Part shown: positions 10,220-21,826 of the stretch, piece by piece
How the letters are laid out: each line of letters starts with the position of its first letter
How positions within the stretch are numbered: the stretch's first letter is position 1
Source: Pelargonium nanum
Taxonomy: Eukaryota; Streptophyta; Magnoliopsida; Geraniales; Geraniaceae
Assembly (NCBI GenBank): GCA_036897485.1
Contig: JAYMTF010000439.1
Location: forward strand, 1-36,434
Direction of reading: 5' to 3'
Length of the DNA: 36,434 nt
Program-made: the position numbers and the translations under genes
The notes under the pieces: model-generated
Database searches by the model: none
The model's input: the letters and a program-made list of their open reading frames with translations, nothing else
What the model was told of the DNA's origin: nothing

Positions 10220-12436
10220 TCAACGAATGCGGTTCAAATGAGCAAAAGGAACAGGATTTGCCTTTGGAGCAGGCTTAGCAACTTCTGGGACACCAAAAAC
10301 ATTCCAAAACCTCAATGTCTCGTCCCCTGCAGCGGATGCAACTGTGCATCCATCGGGGCTCTGAGCCATGTAAAGAACTCTCGAGGTATGTCCCGTAAGC
10401 TCCGCCATTCTCACCATTGACGGGTACTTCCAAAGAGTGAGCTGATTCTGCGTGAACCCGTGGGAGCTCAACAGCTCTCTCTCATTCTTGTTCCACAGCA
10501 AAGAACAGACCTGAGAGCCAGTGTCCACTGAGTTCACACAAGCACCGGTGTGCGTGTTCCAGAACTTGATGCAGCGATCACCGGCTCCTCCTCCAGAGGC
10601 GAGCAAATTCGCCTGGAAAGGACACCAAGCGAGGGCTTTGACAGCGGATGTATGGTCCTCGAGCCTGTGAAGATATTGGGTAACCGAGTTTGAGGATGCG
10701 ACGGATCTGTCCCAGATGTGAAGAAGATTGTCATTTCCTCCACTGGCTAATTGTTGGCCCGAAGCTGACCATTTTAGTCCACAGACCTCTTGATTGTGAC
10801 CTTGGTAGGTTTCAACAATGTGAGATCGGATTCTCACATCATTGTTAAAGATCTGACCATCCATTCCTCCGGTGGTGAGGATGTGATTGTTCCATGCCAA
10901 AGACCCGACTCTAGACCTGTGACCGCCTTTCAAAGTTCTTAGCTGCACAAACATGAAACAATGGACAATTCAAATTTTTGAAAATAGCCCCAAAAATCAA
11001 CAAAAGCCTTGTGTCATTTCATTGGTCAATAACTATAAAGAGCTAATGTATTGAATTATCTAACCTGTTTGTTAGCTGTAGAGTCCCACAGTTGAACCTC
11101 GGAATTGTTCAAGCCAACAGCAATGTGACGCCCATCGGGAGCCCAGCTGACGCTGGTAACGGGGCCGGATTCTTCATCGATGGTGACAAGTTCCGAGGTA
11201 GAACCATCTGCAGCATCCCACAGATACACTGTGTTTCCAAGTGCTATTGCAAGAACATTGCTACTGCCCCAGTCGAGCAAATTAAGGTAGTAATCATCCA
11301 CAAGATCCGGAGCATCCAATGTCCTCTCAGATGTCTGTAACGAGCAATGATCAGATGTTAACCAATCAGCATAAGATACAAAAACCGAACATAACACGTA
11401 AGCTTCACCGAGCCAAATCTCAATCTAGCATAATTGGTAATGACCAAAGAATCAAACTAAACCCGCACTTTCTCGAGAAAAAAGAAATCAAGGGCCCAAA
11501 TCTGTAATCAGACAATCCATTCTAAAACAATCCTCAACCCCCCACAACTAAATTTCTCGACTTTATGCAACTTAACAAGCAATTTGGCACAAAAATACTA
11601 TAAGAGCAATGACTATGAGCTCCAAGTACTAAAATTTGGTTTCCACAATATATAATATGACCAGAACATAAATGCCCACCTGAGGGATGTTCCTGCGAGG
11701 CTTCACGGATTTGACCTGTTGGATTGGAGCTGAGTCGTTGGAGAACATTTCAACAGACTCCGGTGGCTTATTCTTAAAAGCGAGGATCCTTGTCCGGTTC
11801 ATGTTGAAGGTCTCAGCCAAATGCCTCTGGTATGCCTCTCTCGATGGTGAGCTCGCAGCCGGGTTTTCCTTACCTTTCCTACCGTCTGTGAGCATGTAAT
11901 GTGCATAATCAAAGTCCATGGCCGACCGGTTAGGAATGAATCTGTCCAACTGCAAACCAAACAAAACAATCCAATTAAATATATGCAATCAATCACAATA
12001 AGAAATCCCCAAAATTTACAAAACCCCTAGATTCCTACCAAAACCCTCATTTCATAAGAAATCCCAAAAATTTACAATAACCCAATATTCTGAGCAAAAC
12101 CCTCATTTCCTATATGAAATTGAAACTAAAAAATAGAGTCTTAATAACAAATCCCCAAAATTTACCAAAAAACCTAGATTCATTTCATGTATGAAATTGA
12201 ATCTAAAAATAGTCTTTATAAGAAATCCCCAAAATTTAAAACAACCCCAAGATTCCGACCAAACCCCCAAAGCAAAATCCTCATTTCACATACGAAATTG
12301 AAGCTAAAAAATGAGTCTTGATTCTAAATCTTACATTTTCCCGAGAATTCTTTCTCTGGAGGTACTGTTCTTGAAGTGGGCATCGAGATTGTTGTGCCTT
12401 TAGGTTAGAAGAAGAGTTCATTGATCCTGCATCCAT
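10220..12436 (-). CDS. CDC20: CDC20, WD40 activator of the anaphase-promoting complex
   Basis: Four exons on the minus strand, 12436-12335, 11949-11680, 11334-11065 and 10942-10220, encode 454 residues; plant CDC20 is about 455. CDC20 loads substrates onto the APC/C ubiquitin ligase at metaphase-anaphase and is the target of the spindle checkpoint. Seen in order: C-box DRFIPNR (36-42) at the start of exon 2, KEN motif (61-63), a segment [11 protein letters not shown] (about 81-91) resembling the checkpoint-protein-binding motif, a seven-blade WD40 propeller (about 130-440; e.g. [26 protein letters not shown]), and the C-terminal Ile-Arg tail (453-454) that docks on the APC/C. No key motif is missing. 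The start gives a normal plant N terminus. The alternative CCS52/CDH1 is excluded by the N-terminal sequence. Confidence 0.97.
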
Positions 12437-12664
12437 AGGTTTATACAAAAAAACACACAAACAAGAACAAATATATATGCAAAAAAATATAAATCTAATG
12501 TAAAGTAACAAATATATCAATCAGAACAATAAGAAATTGCTGCAAATTAGAGGGTTAGATTCAAGAAATCAATCAGAGAATGAGAGAGCAAGCGTTGCAG
12601 ATTAAGAGAGTATTAGAGAGAAAGGAGAGAGCTTTGTTGAATATTGGGAGATGAATTTGGTGGG

Positions 12665-12673
12665 TTTATATAG
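12665..12673 (-). promoter_or_regulatory. Probable TATA box of CDC20
   Basis: On the minus strand the sequence reads CTATATAAA, a good plant TATA match, about 230 bp upstream of the CDC20 start codon. Transcription would be expected to begin about 30 bases further downstream, leaving a 5' leader of about 200 bases. Confidence 0.65.
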
Positions 12674-12786
12674 GATTTTTTATGGGGTTGTAATTAGGGT
12701 TTTAGGTTTTGGATCCAATTTGTGCTGCTGTTGCTGAGTAATATTTTATTTCAGGTGGGACAATTAGGGTTTTGGGGGGACTGCAT

Positions 12787-12825
12787 TGCAACGGTTAAAA
12801 TTTCAAAATGAAAGAGCCGTTGTAA
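12787..12825. promoter_or_regulatory. Pair of MSA (MYB3R-type) elements upstream of CDC20
   Basis: Two AACGG cores lie 30 bp apart in opposite orientation. On the plus strand, tgcaacggtta is at 12787-12797. On the minus strand, ttacaacggctc is read back from 12825. The MSA consensus is YCYAACGGYYA; each core is exact and the flanks match nearly throughout. They lie about 115-160 bp upstream of the TATA box. MSA elements drive G2/M transcription through MYB3R proteins, which fits CDC20. Confidence 0.7.
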
Positions 12826-13149
12826 TTTGCTTGGACGATAATGTCCCTTCCAAAATGTTAACTACTTTTGAGAAGTGGTGCCCAAATGAGGGTATGATTG
12901 TCATTAAAAGTTTATTAGGTATGACTGGATTGGGTTTGAACTGAAAATTTGGATTTAGTTCGATCTTCAATTCAGTCCATAATTTAGTGATTTTTTTCCC
13001 ATTAAATATTGAGTACTTGATGAGAATAAGATCAATTGGACGAGACGAACGTAAAAGTATTTGACTAGCGAAAGTTCATATTTAACAAATTAGCATAATT
13101 CGCTCTCTAATTGAACGTTTTCATAGTTCATACTCTCTCGCATAGACGA

Positions 13150-13413
13150 AATCTAATGCGTACAGTAGAATTGACGGAATTGATGGTTCAAGTTTCAAGT
13201 CCAAAATATCAAATTCGTCTCGTAGAGGGTTCCAGCTATGTGTGGATCTAATGCGTATGTGTGGTCTATTTTTCCTATATTTGAATCTAATGCGTACAGT
13301 AGAATTGACGGGACTGATGGTTCAAGTTTCAAGTCCAAAAACCAAATTCGTATCGTAGAGGGTTCCAGCTATGTGTGGATCCTACGGGTCTATTTTTCCT
13401 ATATTTGAACCTA
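13150..13413 (+). repeat. Tandem duplication, two copies of about 130 bp
   Basis: Copy 1 (13150-13283) and copy 2 (13284 to about 13413) both read 'aatctaatgcgtacagtaga' through 'gagggttccagctatgtgtg' to 'tttttcctatatttga', with a few substitutions and small indels. It is intergenic, between the CDC20 promoter and the chromomethylase 3' end. Confidence 0.9.
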
Positions 13414-13429
13414 CAAATTTGCATATCGG

Positions 13430-13960
13430 GATGTGGGCACCAGCAAGTTCGAGCCCAAATTGCCACGTCTATTTCTGGAGGTGACAATTCGGATTTTAAG
13501 TCAAATTGGTTTGAATTTGTATTGATAAAGACTAATTCAAATCCATCCGAAAAAAGTTCATATTTGTCCAGATTGAACCGGGTTTTAAATTTTACTATAG
13601 ATTGAACCGATCGAATTTAGGTCAAATTGAATTTTACAAATTCGAATCCAAATTGTCAGCCTATTTCAATATGATTTCTTACCAAATACTTTGGTCTGGT
13701 CTAACTGTCTAAGTCCAGTTCGAAATCGGTCCTAATCGAATTATTTTTTTAACACTAGAAAATTAAATATATTGAATGCTCTGCGTTCAATTTTTCCCTT
13801 TTTCGTAGGTTCGTGTCATATAAAATGGACCCGGCCAATTTTTAGGACATGCTGCACCCCTTCGGGTTAGGCCTTTTCAATCCTAAACTCCCAATAAAAA
13901 CACGAAACTGAATTAACAACTCAAATAACTCGTCTTTGTTTTAATGTAGCATATGCAGCC
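13430..13960. repeat. Degenerate dispersed repeat block
   Basis: This block contains 'gagcccaaattgcca', 'gacaattcggattttaagtc', 'ccttcgggttaggccttttc' and 'gaaactgaattaacaactc'. These resemble the 'gggttcggg/aattgccagctct' family found in the ENH1 and chromomethylase introns. No gene is visible. The boundaries are not sharp. Confidence 0.45.
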
Positions 13961-14026
13961 AAAAATTTAATTCATCAAGATTCTAGGTCAACAAATTCAA
14001 AACACGAATCAAAGAGCGATGTAGTA

Positions 14027-14450
14027 GGCCAGTACTACTTCGGGAAGAAAGACGGGGAGTCCAACAAATCAATAGTCGGAGAATGAGGAAACATTATTGA
14101 AGTACTACAAGGGAAGAAAGTCAGGGTAAATGAATTCACTGGTCGGAGAATGAGAGAAGTACTGCTCCGGGAAGAAAGATGGGGACTCCAAATAATTAGT
14201 CGGAGAACGATGAGAATACTACTCCGGAAAGTTTGCAAATAAATAGTCGGAGAATGAGAGAACTTGGGTGGGAGGGACATCGAGGACTTTTCGGGGGGAA
14301 AAGACATTGAGTTCAACAATTGATCAGTATGTCGGAGAATGAGACAACTTGGTGGGAGGGTCATCGAGAAATGTACTACTCAGGGAAGAAAGATCGGGAT
14401 TCCAGCAAATCAGTAGTCGTAGAATGAGAGAATTTGGGTGGGAGGGTCAT
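14027..14450 (-). repeat. Degenerate tandem array spanning the chromomethylase stop codon
   Basis: Read on the minus strand, about six units of roughly 50-90 bp repeat the pattern CTCCCACCCAAGTTCTCTCA, TTCTCCGACTA-TGATTTG, GAGTCCCCATCTTTCTTCCC and GGAGTAGTAC. The first unit (about 14450-14365) codes for the last roughly 26 residues and stop codon of the chromomethylase; the others lie downstream in the presumed 3' UTR. Units differ by substitutions and deletions, so the array is old. Confidence 0.85.
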
Positions 14451-17400
14451 GAGAGGCTTGTCTCCGTTTAGCTTACAAACTGCCATCCCCAACGAATACC
14501 CTAGCGCTCGTGCCACTGGAACAGCAACAGCATTCCCTATTTGACGGTACCTGTGCAGTACAAAACAATCCGAAACATTTTAGAAACATATGGAAAACTC
14601 GGAAAAAGTAGGAGTAATTGGAATGAACAAAATCAGTATCATACGCATACTGAGGTCAACTCAAGTTCTACAAGTTAGAAGCAAATGATCTCATTGGGTA
14701 CTAATAGAGCTGGCAATTTGGGTTTTGAGTTCTCACCCACACAATTTCTATGTTAAACCTGCAGCCCGCCCCGCACCTATTTTGGGCCAGGTGAGGTCTT
14801 TGTGCGGGTTTACCTGATTCGACCAGATCCACGAATTTTCAATGATAAAACAGACATTAAAAATCGGGACTATTTTATGCAACCCAAACCCACCAAAAGG
14901 CAAATGAGATTTTGGGTTTCCGCAAGTTCGAGTCCAAATTGCCAACTCTAATTACTCAAAGATATCTCGAATGGAACAGTGCAAAGTGTAGTGGTACATT
15001 TCAATGACAAGTCCATAGAGAAAACTCATTTTTTGTCCCCCTTGTTAAGTTTGTAAGTTTTTGTCCACCTCAAAATTTGATGCTCGTTGAAAAGAATGAA
15101 ACTGTACCTGTGTCTAAGTTCTCCACAAAATCTATAGTAATCAGGAAACCCTTGTAGCCTCGCACTCTCACGAACCGTAAGAACTCTATCTTGTTCTGGG
15201 TGTATGACAGCCTGAAAAAGAACGACGATTCAAGACCAAAACTCTATAAATAAATGATAATTATAAGTTTAATTACTTTAAAAGCCTACCTGGTTATGTG
15301 GATCTGGTTTACACAACACAGTTGGCACTGTCTCGTCCCACCACAATCGTGCAAACGGTCTGCAATTTTATTTTAGAAATTCGAAAAGAAAAATGTAAAC
15401 ATCAACTAAATTGGAACTGAGTGTGCGTAAAATGATGCAGCAAGGACGTCCATGCTCACTTTTTAGACGTGCCGTCACAGAAATTTATTGCATAATCAGG
15501 TACCTATTCTCAACCAAAGAGAAGTTACATCAGAATAGTTTCAAAATAATACACAAGTAACAGTACATAAAATTTCATGGAACAAATGTAAACCATTGAG
15601 CTGAAACGACACGAACACGACATGCCAACATGATTATTAAACGTGTTGTGTTTGTGTACAATATGTCAACTCGATTATTAAACATGTCATGTTTGTGTTC
15701 ACCCAAATAGCACAAACATATTTAACCTCTAAAACAACACAAACAGTCAACATGAATTGCCAGCTCTAGAAAATTTCAGTGGCCTCTATTACCAACAACC
15801 ATACTTAGCAAGACTAGGTACAATGTTTCACAACATATTATCCAATGGCCGGGTTAGAATAATACCACTTTAAAAAAATATTAGGGAACGATTTAAAAGA
15901 AGTAAATTTGCATGTGTTAAATTCTTGTTAGTAGTTCTTACCAATTGCTTTCCAGATGGCAATAATATCTCTGTTGCTGGATCCCTACGAACAACATTAT
16001 CGGATCCAACAACTACACCAGGGAGATCCCTAAAGTTTGCTCCCTGCAAAAACGGGCATTTTTTACAACCAAAGCAAAGTTAAGGAGTGACTGAATTAAC
16101 CTGACAGTATGTACAACCTTTCTTTTTGGAACTCGACAAACTCGTGAATAATCATCTTCATTCAAGGGTAATGGTCTGTGTTCATATAGCAGAACCTTCT
16201 TCTTCAATGTACCCTTTGATGCCAAACCCATCATTTCTAGCCATGAAAGAAACCCATATGAACAACTTTTCATAACCTAAAATGAAATATATAGCACTTG
16301 AATAAACATCACACCATTTTCGGTAGCCCTGATATATTTTTGAAACTGTGTTTCAGGAGGATCTTTGTACGACATCTCTTCACGTACCTCCTCATTTGTG
16401 ACCTAGAGTAGTTATTACATAAGAATACATGTTGATTACAAAAATAAGTCAACCAACTAAAGAATATGATCAATTACAAAAATTACCGAAGGAAGATCAG
16501 AGAGAGCATCACAAAGAACTAGGGCTTTTTCCAGAATCGGAGATTGGCCTTCATCGTATGCGACAACATTACGCTACAATATGGAGAAGAATCAGCACCA
16601 GAAATAACTATGAATGACTAATTATGAAGATAAAGGATCTTCACTAGAACCTCAAACTCAGATGGAGCCCCATATTTCAAGATCGATTCATGTGTAGGGA
16701 GAGGAAATTGAGGTAATCTCTGCATTAATAAGACAATTAGCTAAATCACAAACTTGTCGTATTTAATTCAACAAAAACCATCTCATTACTTGCCTCATGA
16801 GGATGTGCCCCCCACAAGAAAGCGCGGAAACGAAATTGTGGAAGACCATAACACCCAGCAGCCATGACACCAAGCCTTGTTTGGTATTTCATATGAACTA
16901 AACGACTTATAGCATATCTTCCAAGACAACCCTTTGCAAACCTTAAAATGTCAACTACGTTTTCCATCAGCACATACTTGGGTTTTAAAAAGTTCACTAT
17001 ATCCATGAAGACTATAATTTGTTGATTTCTTTCATCATCGAGAGGGTTATCAACATTTCTAAAGCGGTTATAGCCACTAATTCCTTGGCATGGAGGTCCC
17101 CCGCAAATAACATCAACATCCCCCTGCACCATACCAAGTATGTAAGTATTTAACTGAAACAAAACTTGCACAGCAACAGTTCATATAACGAGACAAGATG
17201 GAAATCAGTCACGTAACAACTAATATTAGGTATTTTTTGTAAGCATAGTGTCACTAAGGTGTTTCCGTAAGAACTATCTTACCGGGCGGGGTAATATATT
17301 GGCTTTATGTCCCTTCAGTACAAATTCCTGTAATCGATCCTGACAGTCGCTAACAAGTACAACTATGAGTTAGTTGTAAATAGTGATCATCAAATAACCC

Positions 17401-20400
17401 AGAGATCATACAGCAGCAAGTAAAATACCTTAAGCCCTCAAGTGGCTCCCACGTGTCTTCACTTGGCCCATAACCTGCCCAACGCACCTATTGACGTTCA
17501 ACATAAAAGCAATATAAGATGCATTATATTATTGTAAATTGTAATATGATTATGGTCAAGCTGACTCAACCGAATAGTAACCATTAATAATATTTTCAAA
17601 ATTCTGAAATCCAGATCCAACATTTGATCTAGAACCCAAGACTAAGTTTAAAATTTTGAAACCTCGCCGTGTCTTTTATATGTAACAAAAGTATATGTGA
17701 TTTGTGCTAAAGCTGACTCTACCAAATAACTATTTAAAAAATTCTAGATATATCCATTGGCATATAACACGGATTTGGTTAGGTATTGGTTCAATTTCTG
17801 GAATCAGCCCCTAATTGGTTGGGACTCAATCTGGCATGGAACCTACCCTCCCTGACCCATGCTCTCCTCTATTGATACACCTCACAAAATTCAACAGGAA
17901 ATTCAAATACATAGGTCAACAGTACCCTTTCCAAGGATTTTTTAGATTCTTCCAGCTGAACCAGAACAAGATTTTATCTCGTGAAGTTGAAATTGTGTTC
18001 TAGCATTTTAAGCAATAAATTGCAACAAAAGAATTCATTGAAGTATATTGCCTAATGTATTAAATAGAACTTTTAGTGCACATACCTGAAATCGAAGCCC
18101 ACGCTTACCAGTTTTACTAGGATCACCATAACAAACATCAACTAGCTTAGCAACTTCAAATTCTCCAGGTAAAATCACATCCTTCTTTGAATGCAGATCC
18201 TTCTCAGCTGATCTCAAGACTTTGGATTTGGGTGTTTCTGCACCGTTATTAACCACATATCGTTTGCAAAGTTTGTCCCATTCCTTCAACAAGTCAAGGA
18301 AATCTTCTGCAGATTCATTTCTAATCTGTAGATATACATGATGACAAATATAAAATAGATAATCAACATCAAATTAGTGAACATTCAAAAGGATAGAGAG
18401 GTAACACTAACTTGTGTCTCGGGATGATTTAACTTCAAGCTTTCACAAGCAAATTTATTTATGTCGAGTGCCCATTTCTATTCAAAAATGAGATAAAAGT
18501 ATAAGGAACATGCCATAACACAAACTAAGGATTTTGAAAAAATAACTGAAGGAATATAAATGAAACTTACTGTCACAAGATCAAGACCGCAGAGTTTGGA
18601 ACCTAGAGATAACCCAGTTGACATTCCACCACAACCAGAATACATATCTAATAGTGCTAGCTCTGTTTTGTAAGGTTTATGGCTAGTTAAACCCTCAAAT
18701 ATAGGCTTAATATCAGTTACATGATCTATCTTTGAGGGAGAAGAGGTTGAATTGCTACTGTCTGCAAATAAATAAATAACAAGTTGATGAATTACACAAA
18801 TAGTAAAAAATGTTCATATAATAAGCTTCTTAATGCACTTCAGGCACCCAAAAAAATTACTCGAAATTTTTATATGATAAAAAAGATTGTGAAAAAAAAA
18901 CACTTGAAACAGAATATAGAAAAGAAATAACTGTATGTGTTAAACTATGTCATTCGAAGAATAATTTGGGTAAATAGAAGCTGATTGGAAAAAAAATAAA
19001 GGATGAGGTTTCTGAGCTTAAGACTTATGCAGCTTAGTAAGGCAAGTTGAATTGTTTTATGACGCTGAAGAATAACAATAGTCCATCAGTAACCTGTTTT
19101 AAAGAACAAGTCATCAACTAAAGTGGCTACTGTACTTATTAATGCATTTCAGTAATATGTTTTACAGAAATTTAATAGAGATCCTACTCACCTTTATTCA
19201 TTGTACAAAAAGTTGAGTAGTCAATTTCATATCTCATATCATAATAAAAGTCACAGGGAGGAATACAATTTGATTTCAAGTTAACCTGCGAAATCACAAA
19301 CTCTAATCAAATTAAATATACAGTAGAACATTAATTGACAACAAACCAGAAAAAGGTATCGTATTATCATTTATTAGCCGAATAAGACTTCAAAAATCAA
19401 ATATTGAATTTAAAAAAGAAAAATAAAAAAAAACAAAAAAAAACATTAAGGTTGACACGTACATTTGGTGCTATCTGTACAATCTTGACTTTTGAAACAA
19501 TACAATCTAATGGATTATCATTCATCAAATCAGAATAAAAAAGCCGCTTCTTGTCATGAAAATTTGCCTCTTCTTTCATCACCTAAGAGAAAACAGAAAA
19601 GTTAACCAAGCAAGCAAGAAAGAAAGAGAACTTAGCAATATAACCAAACAAAATCTGAAATGAAGTGTCCAAATTCTCACCGTATCTTCAGCTCTGAAAA
19701 ACCATTGAACCCTAAAATAGTCTTCATCATCTGTTGTCTTAAAAAATTCTAATATCTTGCCAATGTAGTTGTCTTTCCCTTCACTCTAAATCAAAAAAGT
19801 AAATGAGTCAATATTAAAATTACATGTAAAGGGTTAATGATCATTACAGCCAACAACAAACTGAGGAGTAAAAACAAACAATCAAACAAACAAAAAACTA
19901 AGAACTGATAAGAACAAATGAAGCCTGTAAATGAGCAACTCACAATTTTCTTTCCATAATATCTACATGTTTCATTAGACAGTCAGCTTATCTTCTTTTT
20001 ATATAAACAAATCAACCAAGGTTTCTTAAATCTCTATAGGATAAGGTCGCATCAGAGCAATCAACCTTGTATCACAAAGTATCACCTTCAAGGATTTGTG
20101 AATATTAGGTTACTTCAGTCTCACTAACATCATCTAGACTTATCATAGTATTTTGGCAAGCAAAGTCTCTTACACTTGGTCTGGATCCTGAAAAGGTTAG
20201 TGAATTGGAATAGAAGGTAAAGTTGTTAGGATTAGAAACTAATTTTCTTCTATCCCTGAATGATTGGATCTTGAAAAGGTTAGTGTAATAGAATAGAAGG
20301 TAAAAGTTGTTAGGATTAGAAACTAATTTCTTCTATCCATGTATGTAAAAGTTGTTAGGATTCAAGAATAGTTCAATCATTGAAATATTAAATTGAAATG

Positions 20401-21826
20401 TAATATGTAGAGGATAGAGAAATTTACCTTCACATATGCACAATCTCCAAGATTGAAGATGCACTTTTCAATCTCTGCCATATAGTAATGGCATTTGACG
20501 TTTAAAATTAACTTATCATCTTCATCGTCATCACTACAGAAAAGCAAGTGATGTATTTGGAAATGAGAAACAGATTTTTTTTAAAAAGAAACACCCATTG
20601 GACAATTGAGCTATACAACAGGGGATAACACTCCCCAAGTTAGTATGAAGTTCATGTTGTTAATTTACTAGAGATGAGGGAGGAGGTCCAGAGAGTGCAT
20701 GATCGCTGAGGCCTCATACATGAGAGGGCTTCTTGGGAAATTTGGGAAACCTGACCTTACGCAGGAGGTCCACATAGACAGATTCGCAAATATTGTTTAG
20801 ACAAACAAATTGAAGATAAAACCTTGTTACTCACTTAGAATTCGGACTCCGGCTCTTCTTTTCTTGACATTGACCCTGCATAAGCAAACCCATCATAACC
20901 AAAATGCCAAAATGTACTATAACATCACCATAAATGATGCATACGTAGATGGTCCTATCAACACATGACGCTCACCAACAACTATAATGCTTAGCTCAGC
21001 CACCAATTCAGGTTTGAACCTATGGGTTGACCCGATTTTTGCAGGTTTGGGTCTAATGAAATAGAACCACCAAACAGATAGTATCGGTGAAACCCGCAAG
21101 AAACAAAAAAACAATTGTGCTTTTAGACTAACTAACACTTGGTTCATAATTATGTCCTCATCATGATACAAAATTGATAATATTGCTCTCATGCAAATAC
21201 CTGATTGTAGTATTTGTTAAAAATTACTATCAATAAATATTATCAAACAAAAGTTGATTTTGAACAAATTTGAGTACATGCAGGTCAGCTGCACCCGAAC
21301 TGAACCCGCAACAGGCAATCCACAAAAAATCATTCCTTTCAGTTTCAGTTTACTACGTACAATCCGACCTAAAACCCGAATTGGCAGCTCTAGCTCAGTC
21401 CAAGAATAAAAAGAACCAGAAAAAGAGTTGAAACAACATAAACAGTTTATGCATTTCAATAAACAAAATCAGCATTAAATGCAACTTAATTCACCATACA
21501 CCACACACATTGTACCAATAACTTCAAATTCTTCCACAATTAACCAAATAAACCAAATTCATATTGACCTTATCAGGAATGTGATACCTCCAAGGCCACC
21601 TGCTCCTGGCCTCCTCGTCCGGCACCGGCTCACCGACAAAGAACGATACAACAACATCGGACTTCTTGGACGAGCTCTTCTTCAGCTTCTTGCTAGGCCG
21701 TACCTCCTCCTTCAGCGTCACGCCGGAGCTCACGCCCAGCCTCGGAGATCGCCGTACGGAAATGGAGTCAAGTGAAGAGGAATTCGACCGGACACGGGAC
21801 GGCGTCGGGGTTTTATCGGACGCCAT
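14376..21826 (-). CDS. CMT3: CMT3-type chromomethylase (DNA cytosine methyltransferase)
   Basis: Twenty-one exons encode 858 residues (Arabidopsis CMT3 is about 840). Exons: 21826-21569, 20875-20835, 20533-20428, 19785-19681, 19582-19463, 19285-19192, 18761-18571, 18477-18412, 18325-18086, 17487-17429, 17349-17283, 17123-16794, 16719-16651, 16573-16487, 16402-16313, 16276-16118, 16043-15942, 15503-15460, 15359-15290, 15211-15108, 14550-14376. CMT3 maintains CHG methylation on chromatin marked by H3K9 methylation. Seen: a basic Ser/Lys-rich N terminus; BAH domain (about 100-230); motif I DMYSGCGG (280-287); a chromodomain inserted in the catalytic domain (about 382-445) with cage residues Phe383, Trp410 and Tyr413; catalytic Pro-Cys-Gln (Cys461); Glu-Asn-Val (503-505); motif VIII (about 545-549); motifs IX-X to about 825. 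The short N terminus favours CMT3/CMT1 over CMT2. Intron 12 starts with GC. The last coding unit belongs to a tandem array. Confidence 0.95.
14706..14949. mobile_element. MITE-like element with terminal inverted repeats in chromomethylase intron 20
   Basis: The element opens with agagctggcaatttggg at 14706 and closes with tccaaattgccaactct at 14949, inverted repeats of 17 bp with two mismatches. The 244-bp interior has 'gggttttgagttctcaccc' and 'cccaaacccacc' phrases like other repeats in this window. Both flanks contain 'ctaat' or 'taatt', but no clear target-site duplication is defined. No coding capacity. Confidence 0.65.
15598..15768. repeat. 'cacgaacacgac' repeat in chromomethylase intron 17
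   Basis: The stretch contains 'acgacacgaacacgacatgc', 'gattattaaacgtgttgtg' and 'ctcgattattaaacatgtc', and ends in 'gaattgccagctctag'. Related 'acacgaacataacacgtcta' sequence lies at about 29860-30290. It is a degenerate dispersed plant repeat without coding potential. Confidence 0.55.
20182..20347 (+). repeat. 83-bp tandem duplication in chromomethylase intron 3
   Basis: Copies at 20182-20264 and 20265-20347 share 'gaaaaggttagtg', 'gaatagaaggtaaa' and 'gttgttaggattagaaacta', followed by 'cttctatcc'. A third partial copy ('gtaaaagttgttaggatt') follows at once. The array is purely intronic. Confidence 0.85.
20960..21395. repeat. Dispersed repeat in chromomethylase intron 1
   Basis: Phrases 'gggttgacccgatttttgc', 'aggtttgggtct' and 'ctgaacccgcaac' are followed by 'aaaacccgaattggcagctc' near the right end. 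This matches the family ending in 'aattgccagctct' at 3918, 14706, 15768 and 23840. The left boundary is uncertain. Confidence 0.5.

Noticed and set aside
17815..18003. 62-codon plus-strand frame in chromomethylase intron 9
   Set aside because: Intronic, no domain, and typical length for chance in this composition.
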